Shown here: piece after piece, positions 17,612 through 25,235 of the stretch
Position numbering within the stretch: position 1 is the stretch's first letter
Layout: each line of letters begins with the position of its first letter
NCBI RefSeq assembly: GCF_001667505.1
Contig: NZ_LZHZ01000027.1
Coordinates: forward strand, 158,675-222,674
Length of the DNA stretch: 64,000 nt
Source of the DNA: Mycobacterium sp. ACS1612
Lineage (GTDB): Bacteria; Actinomycetota; Actinomycetes; Mycobacteriales; Mycobacteriaceae
Direction of reading: 5' to 3'
Position numbers and translations under genes: made by a program
The notes under the pieces: generated by a model
Database searches by the model: none
Told to the model about the DNA's origin: nothing
The model's input: the letters and a program-made list of their open reading frames with translations, nothing else

Positions 17612-18412
17612 ATGCGCATGTTCAATGTGGCCGCCCTCATTGCGGCTGTCGCCGTTTTCGGCTCGCCTGGTGTGGCCACGGCTGCGCCGAAGGACTACTG
17701 CGCCGAACTCAAAGGTGGGAACACGGGCAGGACGTGCGAGATCCAGCTCAACGACCCTGCGTACACCGTCAATATCAGCATTCCGCTGGATTATCCCGAC
17801 CAGAAGTCGATCGCCGACTACATCGCTCAGGCCCGGGACGGATTCCTCAACGTCGCGAAGTCCGGTGCGCCCCGCGACACGCCGTACGAGCTGGACATCA
17901 CCCCGACCGAGTACAACTCGGCGATACCCCCGCGCGGCACCGAGGCGGTGGTGTTCAAGGTCTATCAGAATGTCGGCGGCGGGCATCCGCAGACCATGTA
18001 CAAGGCCTTCAACTGGGACCAGAGCTACCGCAAGGCGATCGTCTGGACGGCCGCACCTGACGACAAGAACAACACCCCGCTGTGGCGGGTCGCTGATCCG
18101 CTGACGACGGTCGCACCAATCGTTCAGACCGAACTGCAGAAGCAACTGGCGCCTCCGCCACCAGCCACGCCGCCCACACCGCCGGGACAGACCCCGACGA
18201 CAACACCCACCAGCACGACGACGACCCCGCCACCACCACCGCCCCTGCCGATCGCACCGGCCGCGCTCTACAACCCGAACAACTACCAGAATTTCGCGGT
18301 GGTCAACGACGGCATCATCTTCTTCTTCGACCAGGGTGTGCTGCTGCCGGACTCGGCCGGCGCGCTGGCGGTTCTGGTGCCGCGGTCGCAGATCGACCCG
18401 ATGATCGCGTAA
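17612..18412 (+). CDS. mpt64: MPT64 (immunogenic secreted protein) orthologue with Pro/Thr insertion
   Basis: 266 residues from the ATG at 17612 (GGAGGG upstream). Signal peptide VAALIAAVAVFGSPGVATA, then a mature protein that follows M. tuberculosis MPT64 closely: APKDYCAELKGGNTG, PLDYPDQKSIADYI, PRGTEAVVFKVYQN, KAFNWDQSYRKAI, NYQNFAVVNDGIIFFF and LVPRSQIDPMIA. Unlike MPT64, a low-complexity Pro/Thr block of roughly 35-40 residues is inserted just after TELQKQL (residues about 175-212), lengthening the protein from about 228. MPT64 is a major culture-filtrate antigen; its biochemical role is unsettled (DUF3298/RsiV-like fold). Confidence 0.93.
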   Translation: MRMFNVAALIAAVAVFGSPGVATAAPKDYCAELKGGNTGRTCEIQLNDPAYTVNISIPLDYPDQKSIADYIAQARDGFLNVAKSGAPRDTPYELDITPTEYNSAIPPRGTEAVVFKVYQNVGGGHPQTMYKAFNWDQSYRKAIVWTAAPDDKNNTPLWRVADPLTTVAPIVQTELQKQLAPPPPATPPTPPGQTPTTTPTSTTTTPPPPPPLPIAPAALYNPNNYQNFAVVNDGIIFFFDQGVLLPDSAGALAVLVPRSQIDPMIA

Positions 18413-18427
18413 CTCTCCACCTTCGGT

Positions 18428-18443
18428 AAAGGTAGCCACCTTT
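18428..18443. terminator. Short hairpin between mpt64 and the next gene
   Basis: AAAGGT-AGCC-ACCTTT lies 15 bp after the mpt64 stop. The stem is short with no U-run, so it may equally be an operator. Confidence 0.3.
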
Positions 18444-18471
18444 CGCCGGTTGCGGCAGTAAGGTGCTGGCC

Positions 18472-19122
18472 GTGAGCGGAAATCTGTTAGCCAACGGTCG
18501 CGGCCGCTGGCTGGCACTTGGCGCGTCGGTCGTGCTGGCCGGCGGCATGTTCTACGCCCAAAGCGGCGAACCGCGGCCCCAGAAGGCGGCAACAGCACCG
18601 ACGGTGCAAGAGACTGCGCCACCGAGCCCGCCGAAAGTGGCGGCACCGACGGAGGCGGAGTTGTTGGCGGCGAGCGCACCTGTCGCCGGGCAGGGTTTCC
18701 AGTTCGCATTGCCCGCCGGGATCACGCCGGAGAGCGGGTTGCAGATCCACACCATCTGGGTGGCGCGCGCCATCGCCGTGATGTTCCCCGAGATCAAGAC
18801 CATCGGAGGGTTTCGGCAGGACCCGTTGAAGTGGCATCCCAACGGCCTGGCGATCGACGTGATGATCCCCGACTACCACTCCGACGAGGGCATCGCGTTG
18901 GGCAACCAGATCGCCGGCTATGCGTTGGCGATGGCAAAGAAATGGGGTGTGCTGCATGTGATTTGGCGGCAGGGCTTCTACCCGGCTCAAGCTGCGCCTA
19001 GTTGGACCGCCGACTACGGCAACGAAACGGCCAACCACTTCGACCACGTGCACATCGCCACCGACGGCGGCGGTTATCCGACGGGTAAAGAAACGTACTT
19101 CCTCGATTCGATGCGCTCGTGA
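18472..19122 (+). CDS. Exported ARB-07466-like domain protein
   Basis: 216 residues from the GTG at 18472, chosen because an AGG lies eight bases upstream; another GTG at 18463 is possible. A hydrophobic N-terminal segment (LALGASVVLAGGMFYA) acts as signal or anchor, then a Pro/Ala linker. The C-terminal domain (about 75-216) has GGFRQDPLKWHPNGLAIDVM, DEGIALGNQI and NHFDHVHIA. The HxNGxAxD and HxDHVH patterns are typical of the actinobacterial ARB-07466/VldE-type domain, which resembles zinc peptidoglycan peptidases. The GTGA overlap with the following transglycosylase suggests they work together on peptidoglycan (inference). Confidence 0.8.
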   Translation: MSGNLLANGRGRWLALGASVVLAGGMFYAQSGEPRPQKAATAPTVQETAPPSPPKVAAPTEAELLAASAPVAGQGFQFALPAGITPESGLQIHTIWVARAIAVMFPEIKTIGGFRQDPLKWHPNGLAIDVMIPDYHSDEGIALGNQIAGYALAMAKKWGVLHVIWRQGFYPAQAAPSWTADYGNETANHFDHVHIATDGGGYPTGKETYFLDSMRS

Positions 19123-20066
19123 GGCTGAGTAGACGCGGCGTTGTACTGGTCGTCGCGACGATATCGGCGGTGGCCGTTGGTTGTTCGCCGGCTTCCCCGC
19201 TGAGCGCGTCGACGCCGACGGCAGCCCCTGCGACGCCTACCCGGACGACCATGCTGGACGAGACAACGGCGGTCGCGGCCGTGGCGCCTGAGGGCGCACA
19301 ACCGAGGCTGGCCGCGGACCCGGCGCAGATCGCCGACGACCTTGTCGCCGACGACCAGACGCTGCATGACGCTGCGGCGTCGGAGGCTGCGCTGACGGCT
19401 GCTGCGCGCCGCCAACAGGCCGCATACCGCGCGATCGGACACCACCCGGAATGGGATGCAGTTGCGCGGCCGCGAATTCCAGCGGCGATGCTCGAGGTCT
19501 ACGACCGCAATGTGAACGCGCGCCGGCAGTTGGGCGCGTTGTCACACGCCGATGACACGCTGCCGGCCTGGCGCATCGAGGCTCCCGCACCTGCCGAGGA
19601 GTTGCTGGCCTACTACCGCGAGACCGAGTCGGCGTCCGGCGTCGGGTGGGCCCATCTGGCCGCGATCAACTTGATCGAGACGCGCTTCGGCCGCATCAAC
19701 GGGGTGAGCACGGCAGGCGCGCAAGGTCCCATGCAATTCCTACCGTCGACGTTCGCGGCCTACGGCGCGGGCGGCGACATCAATTCCGCGCGCGACAGCA
19801 TCATGGCGGCGGGTCGGATGTTGGCGGCCAATGGATTTGCCACCGACCGGGACCACGCCATCTACCGATACAACAATTCCGACGCGTATGTGCAGGCCGT
19901 CAATGACTATGCGGCTGTGCTGGCGATTGATCCGGCGGCGTTCACGGGTTACTACCGGTGGGAGGTCTATTATCCGACGACCGCGGGTGACGTGTTGCTC
20001 CCGATCGGCTACGCAGCGACAGAACCGATACCTGCCATCGAGTATCTGGCGACCCATCCGCAGTGA
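19119..20066 (+). CDS. Lytic transglycosylase, probable lipoprotein
   Basis: 315 residues, GTG start overlapping the previous TGA. The N-terminus ends in a lipobox-like SAVAVGC (cysteine about residue 21), so a lipoprotein is likely. A helical region follows, then the transglycosylase domain (about 150-290): LAAINLIETRFGRINGVS with the catalytic glutamate, GAQGPMQFLPSTFAAYG, and IYRYNNSDAYVQAV. Such enzymes cleave MurNAc-GlcNAc bonds in peptidoglycan during growth or division. Translational coupling with the upstream peptidase-like protein supports a joint wall-remodelling role. Confidence 0.88.
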   Translation: MRLSRRGVVLVVATISAVAVGCSPASPLSASTPTAAPATPTRTTMLDETTAVAAVAPEGAQPRLAADPAQIADDLVADDQTLHDAAASEAALTAAARRQQAAYRAIGHHPEWDAVARPRIPAAMLEVYDRNVNARRQLGALSHADDTLPAWRIEAPAPAEELLAYYRETESASGVGWAHLAAINLIETRFGRINGVSTAGAQGPMQFLPSTFAAYGAGGDINSARDSIMAAGRMLAANGFATDRDHAIYRYNNSDAYVQAVNDYAAVLAIDPAAFTGYYRWEVYYPTTAGDVLLPIGYAATEPIPAIEYLATHPQ

Positions 20067-20094
20067 CTGATCAGCTGTTGCGCGGCAACGGCTT

Positions 20095-20423
20095 TCACGG
20101 TTGAGGTTCGAACTCCACGTCGATGCGGGGCGCCTGCTCGATACCGGGCTGATCGGTTACGGCCTCGGACGCCACCGGACCGAACGCCGGGCTCAATTCG
20201 CCTCCGGGACCGAGGATCGAATGGTCGCAAGGGTCGACGCCCCGACGCACTGGTCGGGATCGTCGACTTGCTGGAAGGACTTGTGGATCACGACGTGAAC
20301 GGCGGTGCCGACGTTGCCCGCAGCGGGCGGCTCCGCGGTGGCCTGCTGCGCCGACACCAGGGCCAGAATCCCCATGAAAACGGCACACCCGACGAGCATG
20401 CGTCGATTCGGTCGTTCGCCCAC
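20095..20423 (-). pseudogene. Small secreted protein with probable frameshift
   Basis: The ATG at 20423 opens a signal-peptide protein (MLVGCAVFMGILALVSAQQ, then ATAEPP) that reads well to HKSFQQVDDPDQCVGAS and then runs into a TGA at 20193 after 76 codons. An overlapping frame continues with coding-like GC3 as LGPGGELSPAFGPVAS to IDVEFEPQP and stops at 20095. One inserted or deleted base around 20215-20245 would join them into a protein of about 108 residues. It may be a real pseudogene, a sequencing error, or simply a 76-residue protein. No family is recognised. Confidence 0.45.
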
Positions 20424-20610
20424 CTTGTTTCCTCTATATCCATGACACGCGGCGCGCTGACGCTACCCAGCAGCCGTCAAAGCCGTGCCCGCAATCCAGA
20501 AATCGCTGACAGGGCGTCGCCAGCCGATGCTTGCCGTATCAAGGACGCCGGCCGTGAAGGAGGCGCACAATTGCGGCGTACCACTGGGCATGAGCTCGAA
20601 GGAGTCGACC

Positions 20611-20952
20611 ATGCGCCGCTTACTCGCAGGGTTAGGCATAGCGGCTGCGATGTGCGCCGCGGCACCGGCGTATGCCGAGCCCACACCTGACCCGCACATG
20701 CCCAACATGCAGGCGGGCTATTGCCCTGGCGGCGGTATGGGCTCGCAGATCTCGCTGGCCTATTGCGACGGCGTGCCCTATCCCGACGGCACGTTCTGGC
20801 ATGCGATTCAGTACGGCGCGCCCATGATCGGCCATCCATACGGGTTGCTGTCACCCGGGCTGCAATGCGTCGTCGGGGGCGGACCGATTCCGCAGCCAGC
20901 GCCCCCGGGCGGCTGCGGAGGCGCGGTACCTCCGGCGCCGCCGCCTCCGTAA
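20611..20952 (+). CDS. Small secreted Gly/Pro-rich protein
   Basis: 113 residues from the ATG at 20611, with AAGGAG at the right distance; upstream in-frame starts lack one. Signal peptide LLAGLGIAAAMCAAAPAYA. The mature part has four cysteines (AGYCPGGGMG, LAYCDGVPY, LQCVVGGG, GGCGG) and ends in a Pro-rich tail. This matches a mycobacterial family of short exported proteins with no assigned function. It stands alone in orientation with the peroxiredoxin gene 49 bp downstream. Confidence 0.78.
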   Translation: MRRLLAGLGIAAAMCAAAPAYAEPTPDPHMPNMQAGYCPGGGMGSQISLAYCDGVPYPDGTFWHAIQYGAPMIGHPYGLLSPGLQCVVGGGPIPQPAPPGGCGGAVPPAPPPP

Positions 20953-21001
20953 TCGTCCGAGTCGGGCGTCGCGCGAAGCCTCCCCGCGCTAGTCTTTGCC
21001 G

Positions 21002-21898
21002 ATGATTGCGGGCGACAAGGCGCCTGATTTCACGCTGTACGACCACACCGGTCGGGCGCGGACCCTGTCCGCACTGCTTTCCGACGGGCCGGTCGTGCTG
21101 TTCTTCTTCCCGCTGGCGTCCTCGCCGATCTGCACCGCCCAGGCCTGTCATTTTCGGGATCTGAGTAGCGAATTCGCCGCTGTCGGCGCTCATCGGGTCG
21201 GCATCAGCACCGACACCGTCGACAGACAGGCGCACTTCGCCCAGCAGCGCTCCTTCGACTACCCGCTGCTCTCAGACGAAGACGGCGTGGTGTCCGAACT
21301 GTTCGGTGTGCGCCGAGGCCGGTTCGCCAAGCTGCGAGAATCGGTGTTGGCGCGTGAGGCGGCCCGGCACAGCCGCCACACACGACGCCGTGGCCTGCTG
21401 GCCCGGCTGCTACCGGTCCGACGAACCACCTTCGTGATCGACACCGACCGCACCGTGCTCAAGGTGGTATCGAACGAGGTGCGCGCGTCGATGCACGCCG
21501 ATCAGACGTTGTCGTTCCTACGCAATTACCAGCCACAGATGTCGCCGCGCACTCGGGAGCAGGACTGGTTCGCAGAGCCGGTCGCCGCGGGCCGAATCGA
21601 CTCCGGCATCGAACTGCCACTCGAGGCGCCGATCGAAGCGCTCAACCCGACACCGCATCCTCCGCGCTGGCCGAAACATGATGTGCGCGGCCAGATCCTG
21701 ACGTGGAGCGCGCACAGCACCACGGTGCCCGAGATCGCCGCCCGGTTATCCCTACCACTCGGTGCGACGCGATTCTTGGTCGACGAGCTGGTGTCGGAGG
21801 GTTATCTGCGGGTGCGCGCTCCCGTGGGCGGCGCCATGACAACCGACGAACGACGCGAACTGATCAGTAGGACCCTGGCCGGCCTACGCGCGCTCTGA
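21002..21898 (+). CDS. Peroxiredoxin fused to a DUF742-like C-terminal domain
   Basis: 298 residues from the ATG at 21002; a TTG six bases earlier is possible. Residues 1-175 are an AhpC/TSA (BCP-type) peroxiredoxin: MIAGDKAPDFTLYDHTG, VVLFFFPLASSPIC with the peroxidatic cysteine, a resolving-type cysteine five residues on (TAQAC), and RTTFVIDTDRTV. A basic insertion (HSRHTRRRGLLARLLPVRR) precedes the last strand. After a linker, residues about 225-298 form a winged-helix-like domain (VPEIAARLSLPLGATRFLVDE, GYLRVR) that resembles DUF742, normally a separate protein in GTPase conservons. The combination suggests a redox-responsive regulator or scaffold (inference). Both domains share one uninterrupted frame. 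Confidence 0.82.
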   Translation: MIAGDKAPDFTLYDHTGRARTLSALLSDGPVVLFFFPLASSPICTAQACHFRDLSSEFAAVGAHRVGISTDTVDRQAHFAQQRSFDYPLLSDEDGVVSELFGVRRGRFAKLRESVLAREAARHSRHTRRRGLLARLLPVRRTTFVIDTDRTVLKVVSNEVRASMHADQTLSFLRNYQPQMSPRTREQDWFAEPVAAGRIDSGIELPLEAPIEALNPTPHPPRWPKHDVRGQILTWSAHSTTVPEIAARLSLPLGATRFLVDELVSEGYLRVRAPVGGAMTTDERRELISRTLAGLRAL

Positions 21899-22043
21899 CG
21901 TCGGCACTCCCGTCGATTCCCCACCGCGTCAGATTCGTAGTGGATTGCCAGAATCTATCCAGCTGTAACCCAGTCCAGCGAGGAACTCTCAGGACACGCG
22001 CACTTGCTACGGAGGCACACCACAGAGACCAGGAGGGACAGCC

Positions 22044-22292
22044 ATGCAGCAGTCGGTGAAGATTCGAGGAACCCTAGTTGTCGGCGCCGCGCTCATAGCC
22101 ACGGGCGCCTTCGCGATCGCTCTGGGCGAAGAGAAGGCCGCAGGGCCCGACACCGTGCCCGTCGTGTCCAGCGGCCAAATGACACTCGGTGACACCGCAA
22201 CCACAACCACCCCGCCTACCGTGGCCCCCGTCGCGATCGCTACTCCCGCCGAAAAGGCGACCGTGCCCTGCGGCTTCACCAAGAGCTGCTGA
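22044..22292 (+). CDS. Small membrane-anchored or secreted Thr/Pro-rich protein
   Basis: 82 residues, ATG start with a strong AGGAGG upstream. VKIRGTLVVGAALIATGAFAIAL is a signal or anchor, followed by EEKAAGPDTVPVVSSGQMTLGD and a Thr/Pro stretch, ending CGFTKSC. I recognise it as a conserved mycobacterial hypothetical family without assigned function. The two terminal cysteines may pair. Confidence 0.7.
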   Translation: MQQSVKIRGTLVVGAALIATGAFAIALGEEKAAGPDTVPVVSSGQMTLGDTATTTTPPTVAPVAIATPAEKATVPCGFTKSC

Positions 22293-22457
22293 TCGCTACC
22301 GCGACTGTCCAGCGGCCCGAGATCAAGCGAGTCAAGGCCATCGAGGCCGGCCTGCCGAAACCATAACGGGCTGAACAAGACCGCGGGAACAGCGGCGTCC
22401 CCTGGCAACAGGCCGAACTTTGCCAAGTGGGCAAATTGGCGCGGCTAGGGTGAATCG

Positions 22458-23456
22458 GTGGCCGACGTGACGGTGATGGGCGCGGGCGCCTGGGGCTGCG
22501 CGATTTGCGGCGTGCTCGCGGACGCAGGGAACTCTGTGACACTCTGGGCAAGAGAGTCCGAGGTCGCCGACGAAATCAACGCCTCCCACCGCAACACCCG
22601 GTTCGCGCCCGGCATGGAGTTGTCGGCTGCCATTCGGGCCACCTCGGACCCCGTCGAGGCGTTAACCGGTGCGACCACCGTGTTACTGGTCCTGCCGTCG
22701 CAGAAACTGCGCGAGAACCTGGCCAACTGGACGCCGTTCATCGACGATCGCGCCACACTGGTCAACCTTTCCAAGGGCATCGAGATCGGCACCTTGTTGC
22801 GTATGAGCCAGGTGATCGTTCAAGTCACCGGAATTGATTCGTCCAGGGTTGCCGTGCTGTCCGGCCCGAACCTCGCCAGCGAGGTCGCCCAAAAGCAGCC
22901 CTCGGCCACCGTCATTGCGTGCAGCGACTCGGGGCGGGCGGTGAGCTTGCAGCGTGCACTTACCGTGGGTTACTTCCGGCCCTACACGAATTCCGATGTC
23001 ATCGGAGTGGAGATCGGCGGGGCTTGCAAGAACGTGATCGCCATCGCCTGCGGGATGGCCGCAGGCGTCGGGCTCGCGGACAACACGGCTGCGGCGATCA
23101 TCACCCGCGGCCTCGCCGAAATCATGCGGCTCGGCGTCGCGGTGGGAGCTCAGCCCGCTACCCTCGCCGGCCTCGCCGGTCTCGGCGATCTCGTGGCCAC
23201 CTGCATGTCGTCGCAATCCCGCAGCCGATCGTTCGGCGAGCGGCTTGGCCAGGGCGACTCGATGCAATCGGCGATGCAGGCTGCCGAGGGCCGCGTGGCC
23301 GAGGGCGTCGAGTCATGTCAGTCCGTTCTCGCGCTCGCGCAGAGTTATGACGTGGATATGCCGATGACCGAAAAGGTGAGCAGGGTATGCCACCATGGAT
23401 TGCCGGTGCACGACGCGATTGCGTTGCTGCTTGGCCGCGGCACCGGGTCCGAATGA
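22458..23456 (+). CDS. gpsA: Glycerol-3-phosphate dehydrogenase [NAD(P)+]
   Basis: 332 residues, GTG start. The NAD-binding glycine motif is GAGAWG (residues 8-13), followed by [51 protein letters not shown], the catalytic lysine in [13 protein letters not shown] (about 192) and [14 protein letters not shown], all standard GpsA motifs. It reduces dihydroxyacetone phosphate to sn-glycerol 3-phosphate for phospholipids and triacylglycerol. Length is normal. Mycobacteria often have more than one gpsA; whether this is the main copy cannot be told. Confidence 0.93.
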   Translation: MADVTVMGAGAWGCAICGVLADAGNSVTLWARESEVADEINASHRNTRFAPGMELSAAIRATSDPVEALTGATTVLLVLPSQKLRENLANWTPFIDDRATLVNLSKGIEIGTLLRMSQVIVQVTGIDSSRVAVLSGPNLASEVAQKQPSATVIACSDSGRAVSLQRALTVGYFRPYTNSDVIGVEIGGACKNVIAIACGMAAGVGLADNTAAAIITRGLAEIMRLGVAVGAQPATLAGLAGLGDLVATCMSSQSRSRSFGERLGQGDSMQSAMQAAEGRVAEGVESCQSVLALAQSYDVDMPMTEKVSRVCHHGLPVHDAIALLLGRGTGSE

Positions 23457-23722
23457 CAGCCGGACACCGACAGGAGGCCCCACTGCCGAATGGGCCGTGG
23501 ACGAATTGCGTTGCCTCAGTCGGCTTCCCGACCTCGACGACGTGGTCGAGGACAAGGTCGTCGGCATCGTCGATGATCCGGGTCGGGTAGCCGAACTCCA
23601 CGCTGATCGGCACACCAATGAACTCGCCGGATGCGATAATCGGCCACATCGTGCATCACGCCGCAGCCATCGCCGCCAAGAGCGCCAACGATCGGAACCA
23701 AAACAGTCTCCGCTCAGACGTT

Positions 23723-25192
23723 ATGGGTCCTGGTGGGTCAACGATCCGCACCGACGGTGTTCGTCCCCGGACTCGGCGTCGCCGATTCATCGCCGTGACA
23801 ATGGCCGCAATGCTGGCCCTCACGACGGCGTGTGGGACATCTTCTCCCGAACTCGCCGACCCCTTCAAAGTGGCGGGCATGCCGGTAACGGATGGGCCGT
23901 CGGGGTTGAGGACGGGCGCGCCCAAGCCGTCACGGACGGTGACCTACACCGACGGCGGACAGATCGATGTGCTTGCCGTACAGGCCGTCAGCGATACCGA
24001 GGATTATTGGAAGGGCGCCTTTCACGATGTGTTCGGAAGGGGGTTCACCCCGGCCCGCCGACTCGTGTCGTGGGACGCGAACAGTCGCGCCCACACACCG
24101 TCGTTCTGCGGACAGACCACTTCGGGACTGGTCAATGCCGCATTTTGTCCGATGGACAAGTCGATCGGTTGGGATCGTGGCGTGCTGCTGCCATCGCTGC
24201 GAAAGTCGTACGGCGACATGGCTGTCGCCATGGTGTTGGCCCACGAGTATGGCCACTCCGTGCAGCACCAGGCCCAGCTGAACCGGCCGGACACACCGAC
24301 GTTGGTGGCCGAGCAACAGGCCGACTGCTTCGCTGGGTCCTATATGCGTTGGGTGGCCACAGGGGACTCACGCCGGTTCACGCTGTCCACCGGCAATGGG
24401 CTCAACGCCCTCCTCGCCAGCGTGATCTCTTTCCGGGATCCAGTGATCAGAAGCAACGGGGCAGTTTCGCGCGGCGGTGAACACGGGTCAGCGTTCGAGC
24501 GAGTGTCGGCGTTCCAATTCGGATTCACCGACGGGCCGGGGACGTGTAAGACGATCGACCTCGACGAGGTACGGCAGCGACGCGGCGATCTGCCCGTGCA
24601 GCTACAGCGCAACGAGACCGGCAACTGGCCGGTTTCGCAGGAGTCCGTGAAGGCCGTTGTCGCAGCGATGAACATCCTGTTTGAGCCAGAAAGACAACCG
24701 AAGCTCACCCTCGATGCGGCCGAGGCGGCCAGGTGCCCCGATGCCCGGCCGACACCGCCCGTCTCCTTCTGTCCGGCAACCGACACCATTGCGGTGGACC
24801 TCGCCGCCCTGAAGAAACTCGGTGCCGCCGGTGCAGGTCCGATAGGCCTGACCGGTGACAACACCGCATACTCCGTGTTGATATCGCGCTACATGCTGGC
24901 GCTGCAGGATGGGCTCGGTCTGCCGTTGGACAGTGCGGAGACGGGTTTGCGAACGGCATGTCTCACCGGGGCCGCCACGAGAAAGCTTGCACAACAGGTA
25001 CGCACGCCCGACGGCAACACTGTCGCGTTGACCGCAGGAGACCTCGACGAAGCCGTGGCAGGACTGCTCACGAATGGCTTGGCGGCCAGCGACGTCAACG
25101 GAACGTCGGCGCCCGCCGGATTCGCCCGCATCGACGCGTTCCGTACCGGGGTGCTGAGCGACAAGGACAAGTGCTTGAACCGCTTCCACTGA
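23723..25192 (+). CDS. Neutral zinc metallopeptidase, lipoprotein-like
   Basis: 489 residues from the ATG at 23723; the frame extends further upstream to 23618 and a GTG inside the signal region is also possible, so the start is uncertain. The hydrophobic segment FIAVTMAAMLALTTACG ends in a lipobox (LTTAC). The catalytic motif is LAHEYGHSVQHQ (HExxH, about residue 177), followed by EQQADCFAGSYMRW, as in YpfJ-type neutral zinc metallopeptidases (PF04228). The C-terminal half (about 330-489) is an additional helical region with cysteine pairs (AARCPDARP, FCPATD, TACLTG, DKCLNRFH). Probably a surface-anchored protease; substrate unknown. Confidence 0.85.
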   Translation: MGPGGSTIRTDGVRPRTRRRRFIAVTMAAMLALTTACGTSSPELADPFKVAGMPVTDGPSGLRTGAPKPSRTVTYTDGGQIDVLAVQAVSDTEDYWKGAFHDVFGRGFTPARRLVSWDANSRAHTPSFCGQTTSGLVNAAFCPMDKSIGWDRGVLLPSLRKSYGDMAVAMVLAHEYGHSVQHQAQLNRPDTPTLVAEQQADCFAGSYMRWVATGDSRRFTLSTGNGLNALLASVISFRDPVIRSNGAVSRGGEHGSAFERVSAFQFGFTDGPGTCKTIDLDEVRQRRGDLPVQLQRNETGNWPVSQESVKAVVAAMNILFEPERQPKLTLDAAEAARCPDARPTPPVSFCPATDTIAVDLAALKKLGAAGAGPIGLTGDNTAYSVLISRYMLALQDGLGLPLDSAETGLRTACLTGAATRKLAQQVRTPDGNTVALTAGDLDEAVAGLLTNGLAASDVNGTSAPAGFARIDAFRTGVLSDKDKCLNRFH

Positions 25193-25235
25193 TTCTTGCC
25201 CAGACGCCAATCAGCATAGGTGACACGATGAGACG

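Noticed and set aside
23440..23649. Minus-strand frame between gpsA and the metallopeptidase (EFIGVPISVEFGYPTRIIDD, then DADDLVLDHVVEVGKPTE)
   Set aside because: The sequence looks somewhat protein-like, but the frame runs on into antisense of gpsA, has no ribosome site and no recognisable family. It may be a remnant.
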